DNA of 64,000 bases from Bradyrhizobium ivorense (GTDB lineage: Bacteria; Pseudomonadota; Alphaproteobacteria; Rhizobiales; Xanthobacteraceae), in the NCBI RefSeq assembly GCF_900696085.1, contig NZ_CAADFC020000013.1, positions 124,001-188,000 on the forward strand, read 5' to 3'. Made by a program: the position numbers and the translations under genes. How positions within the stretch are numbered: position 1 is the first letter of the stretch; each line of letters starts with the position of its first letter. The notes under the pieces were generated by a model. That model was given only the letters and a program-made list of their open reading frames with translations, had not been told where the DNA came from and ran no database searches. This document shows, one piece after another, positions 60,430-64,000 of the stretch.

Positions 60430-63400
60430 GTCGTTGTCCGCCGGCAGGGTGAACCGAAATACGGCGCCGCGAGGTTCGTTCGCTTCCGCCCACAACTTGC
60501 CCCCATGAGCATGGATAATGGAACGGCATATCGACAACCCCATCCCTGTTCCACTGGACTTCGTGGTGTAAAAGGCGTCGAAGACTCGATCGAGATCCTG
60601 CGCATCAACGCCTGGCCCGGAATCGCGTACGGCTACGAGGGCGCCTGCCTGATCCTGCTCGGTGCTGATCAACAGCTCTCTTGGCCCTTCCTCAACCGAG
60701 CCCATCGCTTCAGCCGCGTTCAGAATCAGGTTCAGCAAGACCTGTTGGAGTTGAATGCGATCTGCCAGAACCGGAACCACACCGTCCGCAAGCAGAGCCT
60801 GGACCGAGACGCCATTCCTGTGGATCACGCTTTGCGCCAGTACAATCACTTCGTTGGTAGCCGGATTGAGATCAAAACGCTCTTTTCGCAGAGGCGCTTT
60901 CTTGATGTGATCGCGCATCCGTCCGACGATATCTTTGGCTCGGTCCGTGTCCCTGACAACGCAAGCGAGCGCTTCCCTGGTCTCATCCAGATTTGGCGGG
61001 TTCATTTCCAAAAAGCGCATCCCTGCACGGGCATTGTTACGAGCGGTCGCGATCGGATGCAGAATTTCGTGAGACAGCGAGGCGGCCAATTCTCCCATCA
61101 TGCTCACCCGGTTCATATGAGTGAAATCCAACTCGAGCTGGCGCAGCCTTTCATGTTCGCCCTGTGCTCGTTTTCGTTCCGTCACGTCGACGGTTGTGGT
61201 GATAACCTCAGCCAGCGTGTCTCGGGGGGAAAACACATGATAGCTAGTTCCTTCCACCCATTTGATTGTTCCGTCAGGTAGCAGGAGTCTGAACTCGGCC
61301 ATGAGATCTCTTTTCTGGTGCACGGCCTCCTGAACCGCTCGCCACACTCTGTCGCGGTCCTCAGGGTGAATGCGCTCCCACATGCTTTGTCGACTTGGAA
61401 GGCCCTGCAGCGGATCAAACCCCCAGATCCTGTAACTCTCGTCCGACCAATAGAGGTAACGCATCGTCGTCGCGTTGTAGATCCAATTGCCAGTGCGGCT
61501 GAGTCTCTGTGCTTGGCTAAGCGCTTCCTCGACGCGCTTGCGCTCGGTCAGGTCGAGGACGAACGCAAGGCCCTGGTCACCTCCTTCCTTGAACAGCGCG
61601 GCGCCAACAAGCACAGGCACCCGGCTGCCGTCCTTCCGAACATAGGCTTGCTCGAAGGGCTGAAGCCTTCCAGTCGAGTTCAGTTCTTCCCAAGCGCGTT
61701 TGTCGAGCTCGCGCCACTCCGGCGGGATCAGCCCAGTCCGGTGCAGTCGACCCCAGACCAGGTCCTCACGGTCATATCCCACGATGCGTAGAAACGCGTC
61801 ATTAGCTTCGAGGATCCGTCCTTCGCGGTCAGCAATGACGATCCCAATGATGTTGGCGTCGACCAAACACCTAATCTTCCCTTCCCGATCCGCGAGGTCG
61901 TCATAGAGCCGCGAATTTTCGAGCGAGATTGCCGCCTGCGACGCAAGCACCTTCAACACTGTGACGCGGCCAGGCGTGAAAACGTGGGCCGTCAGGTTAT
62001 TTTCGAGGTAGAGCACACCCGCCAACCTGCCCTGTTTGAGCAACGGCAGGCAGAGAATTGAACGGGCGTGATGCTGATGAATGTACTTGTCGGCAGAAAA
62101 CGGGTTCGCGGCTGCGGCATCGTGGAGAAGAATGCTCTCTTTCGTCCGGATCACGTAGTTTAGGATGGACTCCGGTAGATCTGCGGCGGTTACACTCGCT
62201 CGTCGCTGACCGACGGTCACCGTATTATTGCTGGTCGTGACTTCTGCCTCAATCCGATACCCATCACCTACCGCAAGGATCAACAGACCTCGCCCGGCCC
62301 CCGCGTGCTCAATCGCTGTGCGCATCAGCGTGTCGACCAGTTTCTCTAGAACGATCTCGCCCGACACGGCTTGCGAGACTTTGATAACAGTAGCCAGGTC
62401 CAGTTGTTCGACCGGTGCCCCGATCGTGCTTGTGGGGCCGGCACCCGGCTTTTCCTCCCTGAGGTGCGGATACAACTCGTCGAGTTGGCGTACCTTGCCG
62501 TCGGCTCCCCAACGGATGTATGCGTACCGCGCGTCCTGCAGATAGGCATGCGCGATCTTCTTGAGCCCTCGTGCGGCATAAAAGCGTGCAGCGACTTCGT
62601 TGGCGATCGCCTCGTTGTGGACAAAGCCGTGCGTGTGTGCCGAGTGGATGGCGCGCTCGTAAAGATGTTCGGCATCGAGAGCGCGGCCTTGGATCCGGGC
62701 GATCTCCGCCCCGACGAGTGCGGCGCGGTTCTCGAAGTTCTCCGGGCAAGCCGTTGCCCAGACCTCGAGCTGCCGGTGGTGCGCGGCCAGCGCCCTGACA
62801 TGCTCCTGCCATCGGCCGGCCGCCGCGGACTCGCAGGATGCTGCTCTGGAGAGCGCACTGTAAAAGTGGTATTCCGCACATTCGAAAAAAGACGCCGATG
62901 TCGGCTGCAGCTGTTGCGCCCTCAATGAGGCTTCGAGGGCACCCGCATAGTCGCCGGCAAAGAAGCGTGCCTGCAGCTTGCGGGTCCAATACGAGCCCTC
63001 GGCCAACTTCAGATCCGGATTCCTGCAGAAGCGGGACTCCAGTAGGTCTTCGTCAAACTGCCCATCGTCAAAGCAACCGAAAATCGGCGTCAAGCCGCGG
63101 AGCGTCCGAATCAGCCCAAGCTGGCCGGCGATGGAGTCACTCGCAAAACCGAACTGTATGTCCCGCGCGAATGCGAGACCATGCTCGACCTCGACTTGCA
63201 CGTTATCGAGCGGATCGCCCGCCGCGAGAAGATACGTGTTCAGGTGGGTGTAGTAGTACGCCGCAAAAGTGAGGTCACCGATCTGGTTTGCCGTCTCAAA
63301 CGCACGCCGCAGCAGATCACGACCTTCCCGGACGTGCCTCGTCCAGAACATGAGTAAATATCCAAAGTTCAAATAGGTTCTGGCCTGGAAACGCTTTAGC

Positions 63401-64000
63401 CCGCGCTGCTCGACCAGTTCATAGCCGAGACGGCCGAATCGAAGTCCCGCCTCGTAGTCGCCGAATTCCGGTCCAGCTAGCCTGGCAAGCACTGCATAGG
63501 CGTAGCAAGAGCCGTCACAATTGCCGCCCTCGAGGCTGAGATTGGCTGCTCGACAGATGACCATCGAACGTAGTTTCGCATCCGTATAGTGGGCGGGCGG
63601 CCCGAGCTTCGTCAGGACATCGAGGGTCGCGAGCAATGCGGCATCGCCCATCAAAGGCAGATCGATGAGGCTTTCTATCGTGCGGGAGCCGAGTTGGGAC
63701 CAGATCCGCTCATACTCGCGTCGGGCCTCTTCTTCCGTCGGGTGCGGCGACCAATTGATGCCCAGTTGGCGGAGATAGTCGAGACCGACTGCAATGGCGC
63801 GGCTGCCCTGATCCAGGGTCGTGTAAAGATCCACCTGCAGGCATGTGATGCGGGCTCGTTCGATCGTCGTTGCGGCCCGGGCCGGCAGCACGGCCAGGCG
63901 CTGCTCGGCTTCCGCCAGTGCACCGGTGAGGAACTCGCATTCGGCCCGGTGCAGCTCCAGCTCAAAGATCAGGTCGTGCCGGCGCTCCCAAGAGTCCGCT
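60424..64000 (-). CDS. large multidomain sensor histidine kinase (C-terminal part; 5' end outside window)
   Basis: The frame stays open to the window end, so only the last ~1190 residues are seen. From the N-terminal side: TPR-like helical repeats (~700 residues), a GAF domain (RGLLILAVGDGYRIEAEVTT), two PAS domains (ANIIGIVIADREGRILEAND and then SMWERIHPEDRDRVW), a HisKA domain with H-box GELAASLSHEILHPIATARN, and an ATPase domain (LLNLILNAAEAM, VRDSGPGV, then FYTTKSSGTGMGLSI). Proteins of this plan usually begin with a Ser/Thr kinase and an AAA/NTPase domain, upstream here. It probably phosphorylates the FixJ-type regulator. Confidence 0.93.
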   Translation of the reverse strand, partial: ADSWERRHDLIFELELHRAECEFLTGALAEAEQRLAVLPARAATTIERARITCLQVDLYTTLDQGSRAIAVGLDYLRQLGINWSPHPTEEEARREYERIWSQLGSRTIESLIDLPLMGDAALLATLDVLTKLGPPAHYTDAKLRSMVICRAANLSLEGGNCDGSCYAYAVLARLAGPEFGDYEAGLRFGRLGYELVEQRGLKRFQARTYLNFGYLLMFWTRHVREGRDLLRRAFETANQIGDLTFAAYYYTHLNTYLLAAGDPLDNVQVEVEHGLAFARDIQFGFASDSIAGQLGLIRTLRGLTPIFGCFDDGQFDEDLLESRFCRNPDLKLAEGSYWTRKLQARFFAGDYAGALEASLRAQQLQPTSASFFECAEYHFYSALSRAASCESAAAGRWQEHVRALAAHHRQLEVWATACPENFENRAALVGAEIARIQGRALDAEHLYERAIHSAHTHGFVHNEAIANEVAARFYAARGLKKIAHAYLQDARYAYIRWGADGKVRQLDELYPHLREEKPGAGPTSTIGAPVEQLDLATVIKVSQAVSGEIVLEKLVDTLMRTAIEHAGAGRGLLILAVGDGYRIEAEVTTSNNTVTVGQRRASVTAADLPESILNYVIRTKESILLHDAAAANPFSADKYIHQHHARSILCLPLLKQGRLAGVLYLENNLTAHVFTPGRVTVLKVLASQAAISLENSRLYDDLADREGKIRCLVDANIIGIVIADREGRILEANDAFLRIVGYDREDLVWGRLHRTGLIPPEWRELDKRAWEELNSTGRLQPFEQAYVRKDGSRVPVLVGAALFKEGGDQGLAFVLDLTERKRVEEALSQAQRLSRTGNWIYNATTMRYLYWSDESYRIWGFDPLQGLPSRQSMWERIHPEDRDRVWRAVQEAVHQKRDLMAEFRLLLPDGTIKWVEGTSYHVFSPRDTLAEVITTTVDVTERKRAQGEHERLRQLELDFTHMNRVSMMGELAASLSHEILHPIATARNNARAGMRFLEMNPPNLDETREALACVVRDTDRAKDIVGRMRDHIKKAPLRKERFDLNPATNEVIVLAQSVIHRNGVSVQALLADGVVPVLADRIQLQQVLLNLILNAAEAMGSVEEGPRELLISTEQDQAGALVAVRDSGPGVDAQDLDRVFDAFYTTKSSGTGMGLSICRSIIHAHGGKLWAEANEPRGAVFRFTLPADNDS

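Noticed and set aside
1..64000. CRISPR arrays and rRNA genes
   Set aside because: No regularly spaced direct repeats of 25-40 bases and no rRNA-like sequence were seen.

Overview
The window reads as chromosomal DNA of a Bradyrhizobium-type alphaproteobacterium (Nitrobacteraceae/Rhizobiales). It is GC-rich with strong codon-position bias. It carries small-protein families typical of that group (DUF2934, DUF1127, several short unnamed families I recognise from Bradyrhizobium), IS1182-type insertion sequences, and FixJ/StyR-like signalling genes. The assignment comes from recognising families by eye, not from a search.

Left flank (1-11.13 kb), probably stable chromosome: the end of a PP2C phosphatase-Ser/Thr kinase fusion, a lipoprotein with a Lys-rich small protein, then a compact trio with its own palindromic operator: an NrtR-like Nudix-fold repressor (catalytic box degenerate), an SPFH/band-7 protein, and a divergent NAD-kinase-fold protein. 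After that come a 60-aa ORF, plsY, a cupin, a GNAT acetyltransferase and a GH38 alpha-mannosidase.

Accessory region (11.18-53.20 kb): bounded on the left by the 3' part of a tRNA-Gly(TCC) gene on the minus strand and on the right by the 3' part of a tRNA-Met(CAT) gene on the plus strand. Each fragment starts at the first base of the anticodon loop and its 3' end points away from the region, as expected of the distal attachment sites of integrated islands. Because two different tRNAs are involved, the interval is best read as two islands, joined or partly deleted. Inside are: an acyl-CoA module (CoA transferase, enoyl-CoA hydratase, GntR regulator, frameshifted branched-chain amino acid binding protein); a field of very small genes, relics and two IS1182-type elements (one full-length with a frameshifted transposase, one internally deleted); scattered catabolic and regulatory genes (VOC, DUF1330, AraC, GST, FAD oxidoreductase, winged-helix/TPR regulator, Bug-type binding protein); an Ugp-like ABC importer operon ending in an endonuclease/exonuclease/phosphatase-fold enzyme and a Nudix hydrolase, divergent from a DeoR/GlpR regulator; a phosphonoacetate module (phnA-like hydrolase, GlpT-like MFS transporter, divergent LysR regulator); and a five-gene operon combining a Gld-type ABC system, a DUF4340 protein and a HupE/UreJ-like protein, preceded by an exported lactonase-like metallo-hydrolase.

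Right flank (53.3-64 kb): a divergent Mfd-like translocase, a frameshifted small membrane protein gene, a LysR regulator, a FixJ/StyR-type response regulator, a receiver-only protein, and the C-terminal part of a very large TPR-GAF-PAS-PAS histidine kinase cut off by the window end. Two 16-bp palindromes of the same design near the response-regulator genes suggest a shared operator.

Within the accessory region the common theme is uptake and cleavage of organophosphorus compounds (36.8-47.0 kb): phosphodiester or glycerophosphoryl-type import and hydrolysis next to phosphonoacetate import and hydrolysis, each with its own regulator.
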